Shown: in pieces, positions 48,163-58,548 of the stretch | How the letters are laid out: each line of letters opens with the position of its first letter | Position numbering within the stretch: position 1 is the stretch's first letter | Assembly (NCBI RefSeq): GCF_963666545.1 | Contig: NZ_OY762899.1 | Coordinates: 3,538,365-3,602,364, forward strand | DNA from: an uncultured Bacteroides sp. | Lineage (GTDB): Bacteria > Bacteroidota > Bacteroidia > Bacteroidales > Bacteroidaceae | Reading direction: 5' to 3' | Length of the DNA stretch: 64,000 bases | Made by a program: the position numbers and the translations under genes | The notes under the pieces: model-generated | Databases searched by the model: none | Told to the model about the DNA's origin: nothing | Seen by the model: only the letters and a program-made list of their open reading frames with translations

Positions 48163-50412
48163 ATGATCATGAAACGTTTCTTATTAACTAACACATTGAC
48201 CATCTTCTTTCTCCTTTCTTATGGAAAGGGAGGAGATGGTCTCCCCCTTCTTGATTATGTGAATCCCTTTATTGGTACAACTAATTTCGGAACGACTAAT
48301 CCCGGAGCCGTTTGTCCCAATGGAATGATGTCAGTAGTACCCTTTAATGTGATGGGTTCAGCCGATAATAAATACGATAAAGATGCCCGTTGGTGGTCTA
48401 CACCCTATGAATATAGTAATTGCTACTTTACCGGATTTTCGCATGTTAATCTTAGCGGGGTAGGGTGCCCGGAGTTAGGATCTTTATTGCTGATGCCCAC
48501 TACGGGAGAACTGAATGTGGATTATAAAACGTATGGTAGTCGTTATCGTGACGAACAGGCATCACCGGGATACTATACTAATTACCTGACAAAGTATCAT
48601 GTAAAGTCAGAAGTGTCGGCCACTCCACGTACAGGGATTACCCGCTTTACCTTTCCGAAAGGTCAAAGTCACATTTTGCTCAATCTGGGCGAAGGCCTTA
48701 CCAACGAAAGTGGAGCATTCATGCGTAGGGTAGGAGAGAATGAAGTGGAAGGGATGAAACTGCTAGGCACATTTTGCTACAATCCGCAAGCTGTGTTTCC
48801 TATCTATTTTGTGATGAAAGTGAATAAGAAACCACGTAGCAGTGGATATTGGAAGAAACAACGTGCCATGACGGGTGTAGAAGCCGAATGGGATAAAGAT
48901 AGTGGAAAAAATAAACTCTATACGAACTATAATAAAGAAATAGCCGGTGATGATATTGGCGTCTATTTCTCTTTCGATACAGAAGAAGCAGAACAAGTGG
49001 AAGTACAGATCGGTGTTTCGTTTGTCAGCATAGAGAACGCCCGACTGAATTTGGAAAAAGAACAACCGACTGCCAACTTTGAGACAGTCCATAATGTGGC
49101 TCGTCAACTGTGGAACAATGACCTCTCGCGTATACGTGTGGAGGGAGGTACGGAAGAACAGAAAACAGTCTTTTATACTGCTCTTTACCATTTACTACTT
49201 CATCCTAATGTTCTGCAAGATGTAAATGGAGAATATCCGGCGATGGAGAGTGAGAAGATACTTACCACAAAGGGTAATCGGTATACTGTTTTCTCTTTGT
49301 GGGATACGTATCGAAATGTGCATCAACTGCTTACTTTAGCCTATCCGGAGCGTCAGATGGATATGGTGCGCAGCATGGTTGACATGTATCGTGAACACGG
49401 TTGGTTGCCTAAATGGGAACTTTATGGTCGTGAAACACTGACGATGGAAGGAGATCCCAGTATTCCGGTAATTGTTGATTCGTGGATGAAAGGCTTGAGA
49501 GACTTCGATGTAGAATTGGTTTATGAAGCCATGCGCAAATCGGCAACTTTGCCTGGAGATAAAAACCTGATGCGCCCCGATAATGATGACTATTTGGCTC
49601 TGGGCTTTGTATCACTGCGCGAGCAATATGATAATTCTGTCTCTCATGCTTTAGAGTACTATATAGCCGACTATGCACTTTCTCGTTTTGCAGCTGCTTT
49701 AGGCAAAAAAGAAGATGCAGAGCGTTTTTACAAACAGTCGATGAGGTATAAGCAATATTATAACAAGAAATACGGCACACTTTGCCCCATACTCCCTAAT
49801 GGTCAATTCTATTCCCCTTTCAATCCGCGACAAGGAGAGAACTTTGAACCAAGTCCCGGCTTTCATGAAGGGAATGCATGGAACTATACCTTCTATGTGC
49901 CGCACGACGTGAAAGGATTAGCCGCATTAATGGGTGGAAAGAAAGCTTTTGTAGAGAAGCTTCAACGAGTTTTCGACGAAGGGCTTTATGATCCGGCCAA
50001 TGAACCTGATATTGCTTACCCCTATCTTTTCAGTTACTTCAAAGGAGAAGAATGGCGCACGCAGAAAGAGATGAAACGTTTATTGAATAAGTATTTTACC
50101 ACGAAACCTGACGGTATACCCGGCAATGATGATGCCGGAACGATGTCTGCTTGGGCAGTATTCAGCATGATGGGACTTTATCCCGATTGTCCGGGAGTAC
50201 CCGAATATACGCTCACTACTCCCGTCTTTGATAAAGTAACAATAACACTTAATCCTAAGTGGTACAAGCAGTCCGAACTGGTCATTAATGTGAAACATAA
50301 GAGCCCGAATGAGCCATACACTCACAAAGTACTCTTGGGAGGCAAACCGATTAATGGCTTTCGTATTTCACATGACGAACTGTTACGTGGAGGCACACTC
50401 TCTTTTGAATAG
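48163..50412 (+). CDS. GH92 alpha-mannosidase
   Basis: The 749-aa secreted enzyme (signal peptide MKRFLLTNTLTIFFLLSYG) starts DYVNPFIGTTNFG and carries the GH92 hallmarks YSNCYFTGFSHVNLSGVGC, FSLWDTYRNVHQLLTL, FHEGNAWNYTFYVPHD and GNDDAGTMSAWAVFSMMG. These provide the calcium and catalytic residues of exo-alpha-mannosidases. It trims mannose from N-glycans in the periplasm, giving substrate for the GH130/MFS pair just upstream. Confidence 0.95.
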   Translation: MIMKRFLLTNTLTIFFLLSYGKGGDGLPLLDYVNPFIGTTNFGTTNPGAVCPNGMMSVVPFNVMGSADNKYDKDARWWSTPYEYSNCYFTGFSHVNLSGVGCPELGSLLLMPTTGELNVDYKTYGSRYRDEQASPGYYTNYLTKYHVKSEVSATPRTGITRFTFPKGQSHILLNLGEGLTNESGAFMRRVGENEVEGMKLLGTFCYNPQAVFPIYFVMKVNKKPRSSGYWKKQRAMTGVEAEWDKDSGKNKLYTNYNKEIAGDDIGVYFSFDTEEAEQVEVQIGVSFVSIENARLNLEKEQPTANFETVHNVARQLWNNDLSRIRVEGGTEEQKTVFYTALYHLLLHPNVLQDVNGEYPAMESEKILTTKGNRYTVFSLWDTYRNVHQLLTLAYPERQMDMVRSMVDMYREHGWLPKWELYGRETLTMEGDPSIPVIVDSWMKGLRDFDVELVYEAMRKSATLPGDKNLMRPDNDDYLALGFVSLREQYDNSVSHALEYYIADYALSRFAAALGKKEDAERFYKQSMRYKQYYNKKYGTLCPILPNGQFYSPFNPRQGENFEPSPGFHEGNAWNYTFYVPHDVKGLAALMGGKKAFVEKLQRVFDEGLYDPANEPDIAYPYLFSYFKGEEWRTQKEMKRLLNKYFTTKPDGIPGNDDAGTMSAWAVFSMMGLYPDCPGVPEYTLTTPVFDKVTITLNPKWYKQSELVINVKHKSPNEPYTHKVLLGGKPINGFRISHDELLRGGTLSFE

Positions 50413-50510
50413 TGCACTTACAGAACCGTGATAATCACAGTCAACCATTTCCAGGGAAATACATGCCTTGATTTGTTTCTTAGTGATAAAACTAAAGTTT
50501 TCTCGTATCG

Positions 50511-50567
50511 AAACTAATGGTTTAACGGCTTGAAACTATTAGTTTCAAGCCGTTAAACCATTAGTTT
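50511..50567. terminator. 28-bp perfect inverted repeat between converging GH92 and sigma genes
   Basis: Arms 50511-50538 and 50540-50567 are perfectly complementary over 28 bp around a single central T. It lies between the convergent GH92 (+) and ECF sigma (-) genes and probably terminates both. Such a long perfect stem without a loop is unusual. Confidence 0.72.
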
Positions 50568-50619
50568 TATACCATGAAAAACTAATAAAACTTGTATTTC
50601 CAGGGTAAGACACAACTTA

Positions 50620-51177
50620 TTATTCGTGAACCAAAAGGAGGATTAGAAGAGGCAGATAATCTTTTAATTCATTGCGGAGAAGTTCCACTGTTTTTTGTTT
50701 GTAGCGGTCAATGGACTTAACACTCAAATTCATTTCTTCGGCTATCTCCGCATGCGTTTTACCTTCGAAAAAGCTCTTCACAAATACTGTTCGGTAGTTC
50801 TCCGGCAGTTTTTTTAGCGTTTCGTTCAATAATTCATATAGTTCTTCTAGGGTATAAACACTTTCCGGAGATGTGGCGTAGAGCGGTGCCCGACTATTGC
50901 ACATCACCGCATAATCAATTTCATAGTTTTGATGTTTCAGGTAGTTAAGGCAACTATTGCGGACGCACATCTTTAGAAAAGCAATCGTCGTTTCTGATTT
51001 AAGTTCGAGTTCGTTGCGCTTACTCCACAAAGAGGCAAACACATCCGAAACAATGTCTTCCCGAATGCATGCATCGTCTATGTACCTCTTTGCAAACAAG
51101 CAGAAAGGAGCATAATAGTCTTCGTATAGCTTTTGAAAAAGCTGATCCTTAGCATTTTCATGGAAGGGAATTCTCAT
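50620..51177 (-). CDS. ECF-type RNA polymerase sigma-70 factor
   Basis: The 185-aa product has a region 2 (CLFAKRYIDDACIREDIVSD, VFASLW) and a region 4 HTH (KKLPENYRTVFVKSFFEGKT, then HAEIAEEMNLSVKSIDRYKQ). This is the Bacteroidetes ECF class linked to SusC with STN. It is divergent from its FecR anti-sigma gene at 51370. It should drive the SusC/D operon when the outer-membrane transporter is occupied. Confidence 0.92.
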   Translation of the reverse strand: MRIPFHENAKDQLFQKLYEDYYAPFCLFAKRYIDDACIREDIVSDVFASLWSKRNELELKSETTIAFLKMCVRNSCLNYLKHQNYEIDYAVMCNSRAPLYATSPESVYTLEELYELLNETLKKLPENYRTVFVKSFFEGKTHAEIAEEMNLSVKSIDRYKQKTVELLRNELKDYLPLLILLLVHE

Positions 51178-51211
51178 AGATTTTTCTGGTTCTAGGCAAT
51201 GTTAGAGAGTG

Positions 51212-51219
51212 CAAATATA
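51212..51219 (-). promoter_or_regulatory. -7 box (TATATTTG) for the sigma factor gene
   Basis: An exact TAnnTTTG match, 35 bp before the ATG at 51177, in the divergent intergenic gap. Confidence 0.55.
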
Positions 51220-51369
51220 GGTTATTAAATTAAATATCGGTAAGCTAATAATCTTTTTTAGTTAAACTGAAAAAAAACTGTTTTTCCCTGTCCTTTTCCT
51301 ATCGCATCAGTTGTATTATATTCGTAATTACAATTTAACAAGACTGTCTTAAAGAAAAATATAGACTAT

Positions 51370-52383
51370 ATGGAACCCGAAAAATTACTCCGTTATTGCG
51401 AAGGGCAGTGCACGCCCGATGAACAGATAGAGATTGAACAAGCTGCAGAAGGCTCGGCGGAATTACGTGAGATTATACGTGATTTGCAGCTTTCTTTGGC
51501 TTTGCAGAAGGACATAAAGGAGATGGAAGCGATTGATACGAAAGCTGCCTTTTTGCGAACGAAGCATAAGATAAGTAGCGAGAAGGCAAAGCAAGTGCGT
51601 ACTCAACTGATGCGTTATGCTGCTATGCTTACAATACCACTTCTTTTTACTTCGCTTTTATTTGGCTATTTGTATCTTAGCGACTCTTCTTCTTCTGAAA
51701 TGCAATATGCTGAAGTGAGTACGGCTTCAGGGGCCATTATTCGTTATGAGTTGCCCGATAAATCGATCGTCTGGTTAAATTCAGGTAGTAAATTGCGTTA
51801 TCCGGTGAAGTTTAAGGGAGATAGACGCGAAGTGGAACTAGAAGGTGAAGGATACTTTCAAGTGAAAGCGGATAAAAAACATCCTTTCTATGTGAATACG
51901 TCCACCGGTCTGAATGTCTATGTATATGGTACTCATTTTAATGTCAGTGCATATAGCGATGATGACTATGTAGAAACAGTTCTTGAAGAGGGAAAAGTAA
52001 ATGTAATACTTCCCGGTAGTGAAAATGAAATCAGATTGGAGCCGGGCCAAGGATTGCTATACAATGAATCAACACAAAAGACTAGCAAATCAGAAATGGA
52101 TGTATATGAGAAAACGGCTTGGAAAGATGGCAAGCTTATCTTTAGAAATGCTTCCCTGGAAGATGTTTTAAAGAAACTCTCCCGTCATTTCAATGTTGAT
52201 ATTCAATTAAAAAATCTCTCAGGGAAAGAATATAAATATCGTGCAACATTTACGAGAGAAAATCTAAACCAGATTCTTGATTACCTAAGCAAATCGGCTT
52301 CTTTGAAATGGAAATCTGAGGAACCTGTACAGCAGAAGGACGACACGTTTACACAGAAGAAAATAATAGTAACCTTATATTGA
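51370..52383 (+). CDS. FecR-family anti-sigma factor
   Basis: The 337-aa product has a cytosolic N-terminus (residues 1-80, sigma-binding), one membrane helix (MLTIPLLFTSLLFGYLYLSD, about 86-105), a FecR domain (SIVWLNSGSKLRYPVKFKGD, YGTHFNVSAYSDDDYVETVL) and a C-terminal DUF4974/STN-like end (FRNASLEDVLKKLSRHFNVD). It holds the divergent sigma factor until SusC signals by its STN domain. It lies upstream of SusC on the same strand, with a 179-bp leader. Confidence 0.93.
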   Translation: MEPEKLLRYCEGQCTPDEQIEIEQAAEGSAELREIIRDLQLSLALQKDIKEMEAIDTKAAFLRTKHKISSEKAKQVRTQLMRYAAMLTIPLLFTSLLFGYLYLSDSSSSEMQYAEVSTASGAIIRYELPDKSIVWLNSGSKLRYPVKFKGDRREVELEGEGYFQVKADKKHPFYVNTSTGLNVYVYGTHFNVSAYSDDDYVETVLEEGKVNVILPGSENEIRLEPGQGLLYNESTQKTSKSEMDVYEKTAWKDGKLIFRNASLEDVLKKLSRHFNVDIQLKNLSGKEYKYRATFTRENLNQILDYLSKSASLKWKSEEPVQQKDDTFTQKKIIVTLY

Positions 52384-52435
52384 TAACCTAAAAATAGTAG
52401 TACGCCTATGAGATAAGAGTAAGTAAAAAACAAAA

Positions 52436-52464
52436 GGAAGAAAGCTGCCTCACAGCCTTCTTCC
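52436..52464 (+). promoter_or_regulatory. Hairpin in the SusC leader
   Basis: GGAAGAAAGCTG, loop CCTCA, CAGCCTTCTTCC (11 of 12 pairs). It is followed by about 98 nt of leader before the ATG at 52563 and has no U-tract, so attenuation or RNA-based regulation is possible. Confidence 0.4.
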
Positions 52465-52562
52465 ACAGTGTTGAGATCTCCGGCTAGAGTCTTGCAAATT
52501 CGTCCGGACATCATCGTTCAGTTTATTATTAATAATAACAAACTTCAGTTAACCGCAAAGTT

Positions 52563-55500
52563 ATGAAAAAAAATCATTTAATTATTGCATTAAAGCCTAA
52601 ATGCACTTTAAATCTAAAACTTCCTTTAGTTATGAAGATTAGTTTAGTTTTACTGTTTTTTGTGGCCTTACAACTCAATGCCACAACGGGTTTTGCCCAA
52701 AGAACAAGAGGACCTATTAGCAAATCTAATTCCTCAATAGAACAAGTCTTGAACTTAATTGAACAAACTTCTGATTATGTATTTTTGTATAATGATAAAA
52801 CAATAAATACAAATAGAATTGTTTCAGTAAATAACAAGAGTGGAAAAATTCCCGAAATACTCGATGAGATATTTCATGGAACGAATATTACCTACACCAT
52901 TGTAGATAAGCAAATCATTCTTTCAACAAACAAGATGAATGCCGTTGCACAGCAGAGCGATTTCACAGTTAAAGGAATGGTGAAGGATACGAAAGGTGAA
53001 GCTTTGATTGGTGTTAATATCAAAGTCAAAGGTTCTACTACCGGTACTATAACCGATATTGATGGGAACTTCTCGCTGCAAGCGAAAAAGGGAGCTGTCT
53101 TTATTGTCTCGTATACAGGATATACATCAAAGAACATCACTATAGCCGATGCCCGTTTATTGAATATCGTTCTTGAAGAAGATCGCATCCAATTGGGTGA
53201 AGTTGTAGTTACTGCTTTGGGCATTAAGAAAGAAGCAAAATCTCTGTCTTACAATGTGCAACAAGTGAATAGTGACGAAATTACACGCATAGCAGATGCT
53301 AATTTTGTTAATAACTTGAATGGAAAAGTGGCGGGTGTTACCATTAATGCATCTTCATCCGGTGTGGGTGGCTCTTCTCGTGTAGTGATGCGTGGTACCA
53401 AGTCTCTTTTTGGCAATAATAACGCTCTCTATGTAGTGGATGGAATCCCCATGTCCGATATGAATAGTGCTTCAACTCAACCAACTGGTTCTTACGAAGG
53501 AGCAGGCCAATCGGGTGATCCTATTTCCGGATTGAATCCGGATGATATTGAGAGTATTTCTATATTAAGCGGGCCCTCTGCTGCTGCTTTATATGGTGGG
53601 GTCGCTGCCAATGGAGTGGTGATGATTACTACTAAGAAAGGGAAGGAAGGACGTACTTCAGTCACTATTTCTAATAACACAACTTTTTCTGCTCCTCTTG
53701 TATTACCTAAATTCCAAAACACGTATGGTCCGACTGAGGTGGGTAGCTACGATAGTTGGGGTACTAAGTTAAGTACGCCTAGTAATTATGATCCGAAAGA
53801 TTTCTTTCAGACAGGTTTGAATGTTACTAATACAGCTAGTCTCTCCACGGGTACAGATAAAAACCAGACTTATGTGTCTTTAGGTACTACCAATGCCAAC
53901 GGCATTATTCATAACAACAACTATGAACGCTACAATGCGACTGTTCGCAATGTATCGAAGATGTTGAAAGATAAACTGACTCTTGATCTTAGTGTTATGC
54001 TTAGTTCTGTGAAAGAGCAGAATATGACATCACAGGGATTATACTTAAATCCACTGGTTTCGCTTTATCTGTTTCCGGCCGGCGATGATTTCTCTAAGGT
54101 TCAGTCTTATGAACGATATAACGCAGGGCGCCATGTTGTTACCCAGTATTGGCCTTACAGCACAAGCTTGCCTATGCAAAATCCTTATTGGATAACAGAA
54201 CATATTAATATACCTAATCATAAAAACCGTTATGCGGCTACGGCATCTGTGAAATATGATTTTGCTAAATGGATTAATTTGAATGCGCGTGTTAAGATGG
54301 ATCGCAACAATGAACGTCGTGAACGCATGTATGATGCCGGAACGAATACTTTGTTTGCATCCAAGTATGGCTACTATTCAAAGAGTAATATTGAGAGCAA
54401 GCAAGTATACGGTGAACTGTTATTAAATATTAATAAGTATTTTGTTGATAACACCCTCAATGTGACAGCTAATATAGGCGCAAATTTTGAAGATAACGGT
54501 TATCAGTCCGATTACTTTGGCGGAAAGTTAAAGTCGGCTGCTAATCGTTTTACTTTTGGAAATGTAGATTATACTGAACAAAATCTAGCTAACCAGTCTA
54601 CTGCTAACGTAAAGAAACGTTCCGTGTTTGCCAGTGCACAAGTAGGATATAAATCTAGGATTTATTTAGATGTGACTTCCCGTAACGATTGGTCATCTAC
54701 ATTCAAAGGAACGAACACCAAGTCATTTTTCTATCCTTCTATCGGACTCTCGGGCATTATAACCGATCTCTTTCATTGCAGTACAGATGTAATGCCTTAT
54801 ATGAAACTGCGTATATCGTATTCGGAAGTTGGTAATTCTCCTGATCCGTATCGAGCTACTACTAGTTATGGATTTGTTGGCGGCGTTCCTGTTACTCAAA
54901 CTCGTCGTCCTAATCCAAATCTGAAGCCTGAACGTACTAAATCATGGGAAGTAGGTGCTAATTTTGTTTTCTTTAAAAATAGATTGAAACTGGATGCATC
55001 ACTGTATAGCTCACGAACTTATAACCAATTTTTCGATCGTACGCTTTCTTCTACTACCGGATATATAAATGAAACGGTTAATGGTGGTCGCGTAGACAAT
55101 AAAGGTCTTGAATTGTCTTTGCGCTATGAGGATCACTGGGGAGGCTTTGGTTGGAATTCTTATTTGACTTATTCTTTAAATAGAAATAAGGTGGCAGAAC
55201 TATTGAGAAATTATGAAGACCCTTATTCACATGAACTTACTACATTAGATAAGATAGACATGGGAGGAACAAGCATGTATAAAATGCTGCTGTTTGAGGG
55301 GGGCTCAATTGGAGATATCTATGTGAATACTCTTCGTACAGATGAGCATGGAGCTATTTACGTTCACCCTTCCGATCAGCAAGTTGTAACTCAACCCGAT
55401 GTTTTTGTGAAAGCCGGTAACAGTGCTCCTAAGTATAATCTTGGCTGGGGCAATACTTTCACTTATAAAAGTATATCATTGGGATGCTTGTTTACAACGC

Positions 55501-55934
55501 GTGTAGGTGGAATTGTTGTGTCCCAAACACAGGCTGTAATGGATGCCTTCGGGGCTTCAAAGGCTACTGCCGATGCCCGCGATAATGGAGGAGCTATCGT
55601 TAATGGTCGTCCTATTGGAGCAGAAGACTACTATCACAACAAGATTGGAAGTGGTGGTGGTCAGGGAGGAATTGGTTCTATGTACACTTATAGTGCAACC
55701 AACGTTCGCTTGGCTGAACTGTCGCTGGGATATGATGTACCGATCACTCAATATGTGAATTGGATGAAAGGACTGAATGTCTCTTTTATTGGCAAGAATC
55801 TCTTCTTTCTTTATAGAAAAGCTCCGTTTGATCCGGAACTGACTGCAAGTACCGGCACTTATTTTCAAGGCATTGATATGTTTATGTCACCAAGCTTGCG
55901 TAATCTAGGATTTTCAGTAAAAGTTAAATTCTAA
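52563..55934 (+). CDS. SusC/RagA TonB-linked outer-membrane transporter with STN domain
   Basis: The 1123-aa product has, after the signal peptide (~1-46), a STN domain (about 50-125, SIEQVLNLIEQTSDYVFLYN), a carboxypeptidase-D-like domain (134-205, VKGMVKDTKGEALIG, DIDGNFSL), a TonB-dependent plug (~220-340) and a 22-strand barrel ending in the aromatic C-terminus LRNLGFSVKVKF. It imports glycans over the outer membrane, and the STN domain passes the signal to FecR. It pairs with SusD at 55957 (22-bp gap). Intact. Confidence 0.96.
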   Translation: MKKNHLIIALKPKCTLNLKLPLVMKISLVLLFFVALQLNATTGFAQRTRGPISKSNSSIEQVLNLIEQTSDYVFLYNDKTINTNRIVSVNNKSGKIPEILDEIFHGTNITYTIVDKQIILSTNKMNAVAQQSDFTVKGMVKDTKGEALIGVNIKVKGSTTGTITDIDGNFSLQAKKGAVFIVSYTGYTSKNITIADARLLNIVLEEDRIQLGEVVVTALGIKKEAKSLSYNVQQVNSDEITRIADANFVNNLNGKVAGVTINASSSGVGGSSRVVMRGTKSLFGNNNALYVVDGIPMSDMNSASTQPTGSYEGAGQSGDPISGLNPDDIESISILSGPSAAALYGGVAANGVVMITTKKGKEGRTSVTISNNTTFSAPLVLPKFQNTYGPTEVGSYDSWGTKLSTPSNYDPKDFFQTGLNVTNTASLSTGTDKNQTYVSLGTTNANGIIHNNNYERYNATVRNVSKMLKDKLTLDLSVMLSSVKEQNMTSQGLYLNPLVSLYLFPAGDDFSKVQSYERYNAGRHVVTQYWPYSTSLPMQNPYWITEHINIPNHKNRYAATASVKYDFAKWINLNARVKMDRNNERRERMYDAGTNTLFASKYGYYSKSNIESKQVYGELLLNINKYFVDNTLNVTANIGANFEDNGYQSDYFGGKLKSAANRFTFGNVDYTEQNLANQSTANVKKRSVFASAQVGYKSRIYLDVTSRNDWSSTFKGTNTKSFFYPSIGLSGIITDLFHCSTDVMPYMKLRISYSEVGNSPDPYRATTSYGFVGGVPVTQTRRPNPNLKPERTKSWEVGANFVFFKNRLKLDASLYSSRTYNQFFDRTLSSTTGYINETVNGGRVDNKGLELSLRYEDHWGGFGWNSYLTYSLNRNKVAELLRNYEDPYSHELTTLDKIDMGGTSMYKMLLFEGGSIGDIYVNTLRTDEHGAIYVHPSDQQVVTQPDVFVKAGNSAPKYNLGWGNTFTYKSISLGCLFTTRVGGIVVSQTQAVMDAFGASKATADARDNGGAIVNGRPIGAEDYYHNKIGSGGGQGGIGSMYTYSATNVRLAELSLGYDVPITQYVNWMKGLNVSFIGKNLFFLYRKAPFDPELTASTGTYFQGIDMFMSPSLRNLGFSVKVKF

Positions 55935-55956
55935 TTAACCTTAAAATTTAGAAGAT

Positions 55957-57555
55957 ATGAGATTGAATAAAATATTATCATGGAACAAGCTTTCTGTTAT
56001 TGGAATGTCTTTGATTCTATTAAATAATACTTCGTGTATTGACTATGCGGATAACGTAAATCCGAATGAACTCACCGAGGAAATGATGGTGGTGGATGAC
56101 CTGAAAACAGGGGCTTTCTTCTCGCAGATGTTGCGCAGGGTTGTTATCATCAGTGATGGTGGTACACTGGATTCTGACTATCAAATTGCTCAGAATCTGT
56201 CGCATGATCTTTTTTCCGGTTATATTGCTGCTACGCTGGGTTCTACCAATCACAATGGGCAGTATAATTTTCAGGAACAATGGGTAAATGCCACATTTAA
56301 TTATGCTTATACCGGTATTATGGCTCCTTGGTCGAATATTCATAAAATAGCGACTGAACAGAAATTACCGGAAATTGACGCGTTGGTCACGGTAGTAAAG
56401 GTGGAAGGTATGCACCGTATTGCCGATAGCTTCGGCCCGATACCTTATGTGAATTTTCCCTCTTCCAGTCTATACGATCCGTTGGATCAGGTTTATAGCA
56501 AATTCTTTGAAGAGCTGGATAATGCCATTGAAGTTTTAGGTAACTATGTGAATGGCAATAAAGACGCGAAATTGATGAGCGATTATGATTACGTATATGG
56601 TGGTGATGTAAAAAAGTGGGTAAAATTTGCTAATACACTGCGTTTACGCCTTGCTATTCGCATTGCTTACGCCAACTCTTCGCTAGCTAAGCAAGAAGCT
56701 GAAAAATCAGTGCAAAATATGTTCGGCTTTATTGAGAGCAAAGCAGATCGTGCCGAACTTTCACATGGTTCGCTAAATTATCATCATCCGTTACAAGAAA
56801 TTGCTTATAATTTCAATGCAGGTGACTGCCGTCCTGGCGCCTCAATCGTTGCTTATATGGATGCTTTGAATGATCCGCGTATTAGCAGCTATTTTACTGC
56901 TGCTGCTGATGGTAAATATCATGGCGTACGTATCGGTATCACAACAAGTAATATGAGTAACTATCAGGGTAATAAAATCTCAAATTTGAATATGAATCGT
57001 ACTTCTACCCCTGTAGTGTGGATGACGGCTGCAGAATCATTCTTTCTGCGTGCTGAAGGTGCATTGCGTGGCTGGAACATGGGAGCAGGTACGGCCAAAT
57101 CATTTTACGAGCAAGGCGTACGTGCGTCATTCGCAGAAAATACTGCTGGTAGTGCCGATACTTATTTAGCTGATGTTACGTTGACTCCGAATTCTTTCAC
57201 AGATAATGTTGGTAGTGATAATTATACTTTTAAAAGTAAAGTGACTTCAGCATGGAATGACAAGGCTGATTTTGAAGGACAGCTGGAGCGTATTATTACG
57301 CAGAAATGGATTGCAATGTATCCTGACGGACCCGAAGGATGGAGCGAATATCGTCGTACAGGATATCCTGAATTAATACCTGTTGTGAAAAATAGTAGTA
57401 ACGGTGCCGTTGATACTCAATTGCAAGTTCGTCGTTTACCTTATACGCGTGACGAAAAGATCAATAATGCTGTTGGAGTTGCCAGTGGTATTGCTGCTCT
57501 AGGTGGCCAAGATAATGGTGGAACAAAACTATGGTGGGATAAGAAGTCTCGATAA
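55957..57555 (+). CDS. SusD/RagB-like outer-membrane lipoprotein (SusD-like_2 type)
   Basis: The 532-aa product has a lipobox (NNTSCIDYADN). The body matches the SusD-like_2 type: VDDLKTGAFFSQMLRRVVII, VKVEGMHRIADSFGPIPYVN, the YGGDVKKWVKFANTLRLRLA helix and WMTAAESFFLRAEGALRGW, with the end carrying AMYPDGPEGWSEYRRTGYPE. It caps the SusC barrel and binds the glycan at the cell surface. Ligand unknown; the N-glycan context is inferred. Confidence 0.94.
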   Translation: MRLNKILSWNKLSVIGMSLILLNNTSCIDYADNVNPNELTEEMMVVDDLKTGAFFSQMLRRVVIISDGGTLDSDYQIAQNLSHDLFSGYIAATLGSTNHNGQYNFQEQWVNATFNYAYTGIMAPWSNIHKIATEQKLPEIDALVTVVKVEGMHRIADSFGPIPYVNFPSSSLYDPLDQVYSKFFEELDNAIEVLGNYVNGNKDAKLMSDYDYVYGGDVKKWVKFANTLRLRLAIRIAYANSSLAKQEAEKSVQNMFGFIESKADRAELSHGSLNYHHPLQEIAYNFNAGDCRPGASIVAYMDALNDPRISSYFTAAADGKYHGVRIGITTSNMSNYQGNKISNLNMNRTSTPVVWMTAAESFFLRAEGALRGWNMGAGTAKSFYEQGVRASFAENTAGSADTYLADVTLTPNSFTDNVGSDNYTFKSKVTSAWNDKADFEGQLERIITQKWIAMYPDGPEGWSEYRRTGYPELIPVVKNSSNGAVDTQLQVRRLPYTRDEKINNAVGVASGIAALGGQDNGGTKLWWDKKSR

Positions 57556-57576
57556 TAATGGAATGAACATTGTTTA

Positions 57577-58536
57577 ATGTTAAAGATAAATACAATGAAA
57601 ATAGAAATAACAAGCTTGCTGACTTTCTGTGTCGGAACATTTCTTCTCTATAGCTGCGATACAGATGTTGAGCCGTTACAAATTCAGAAACTGAAAACTT
57701 ATGATGAACAATATTTTCAGAATGTACGTGACTATAAGAAGAGTAATCATGAGATAAGTTATGCATATTATGAAGGTTGGTCACCAATAGAAGGTGTCAC
57801 CGGATATAAAAATCCGGCATCGTGGGGTGAACGTATGGTAGGATTGCCTGACAGTATTGATATTGTTAATCTCTGGATGGGCATACCTACAGCAGAGACT
57901 CATCCTATAGCGTACAATGATATGAAGTATTGTCAAGAAAAACTAGGCACACGTTTTGTAATGCACGCCGATGCTTCTAATTATAGGCATAAGTTTACGG
58001 TTGACGGTGTTGATTACGATCTTAGCTTGAATAAGGATAGTGTAGCGATGGCAGCTTATGCTAAGTCGATTGTAAACCAAGTATTGGAACCGGGGCTTGA
58101 TGGTGTGGATGTAGACTGGGAAGGCTGGAGTGGTTCTGACTTGGTAAGATTGGTTAAAGAACTAGCTAAATATTTCGGCCCTAAAGGAAAACAACCAGAC
58201 AAATTGCTGATAGTGGACTATTTTAGTGGGACACCTCCAACAGACATAGCACCTTATTGTGATTATATTGTTCAACAAGCTTATAGTAACCAGGTTGGCT
58301 TCTTGAGTGAGCCTAGTGGTTTTCCTTCTGAAAAAGTAATCTATTGTGAAACATTTGGTGTTTTTTATGCCGATGGAGGTAGATTGCTGGATTATGCAAG
58401 ATGGGAACCCGCCAAAGGTGATAAAGGTGGTTGTGGAGTTTTCTTTTTAGGGAGAAACTATTATTCTGCATCTGGTATACCTTATAATGAATTCCGAAAG
58501 GCTATTCAGATAATGAATCCTGCAATAAATAATTAA
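57577..58536 (+). CDS. GH18 endo-beta-N-acetylglucosaminidase, surface lipoprotein
   Basis: The 319-aa product has a lipobox Cys (FLLYSCDTD). An internal ATG at 57595 is an equally good start. The catalytic D-x-x-D-x-D-x-E motif is intact in LDGVDVDWEGW (Glu182 in the long form). The barrel entry (HEISYAYYEGWSPIEG) and late tyrosine/aromatic strands fit endo-acting ENGases. It would release N-glycans from glycoproteins at the surface. Together with the SusC/D pair it defines the locus substrate. Confidence 0.9.
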   Translation: MLKINTMKIEITSLLTFCVGTFLLYSCDTDVEPLQIQKLKTYDEQYFQNVRDYKKSNHEISYAYYEGWSPIEGVTGYKNPASWGERMVGLPDSIDIVNLWMGIPTAETHPIAYNDMKYCQEKLGTRFVMHADASNYRHKFTVDGVDYDLSLNKDSVAMAAYAKSIVNQVLEPGLDGVDVDWEGWSGSDLVRLVKELAKYFGPKGKQPDKLLIVDYFSGTPPTDIAPYCDYIVQQAYSNQVGFLSEPSGFPSEKVIYCETFGVFYADGGRLLDYARWEPAKGDKGGCGVFFLGRNYYSASGIPYNEFRKAIQIMNPAINN

Positions 58537-58548
58537 ATAAGAATCATA

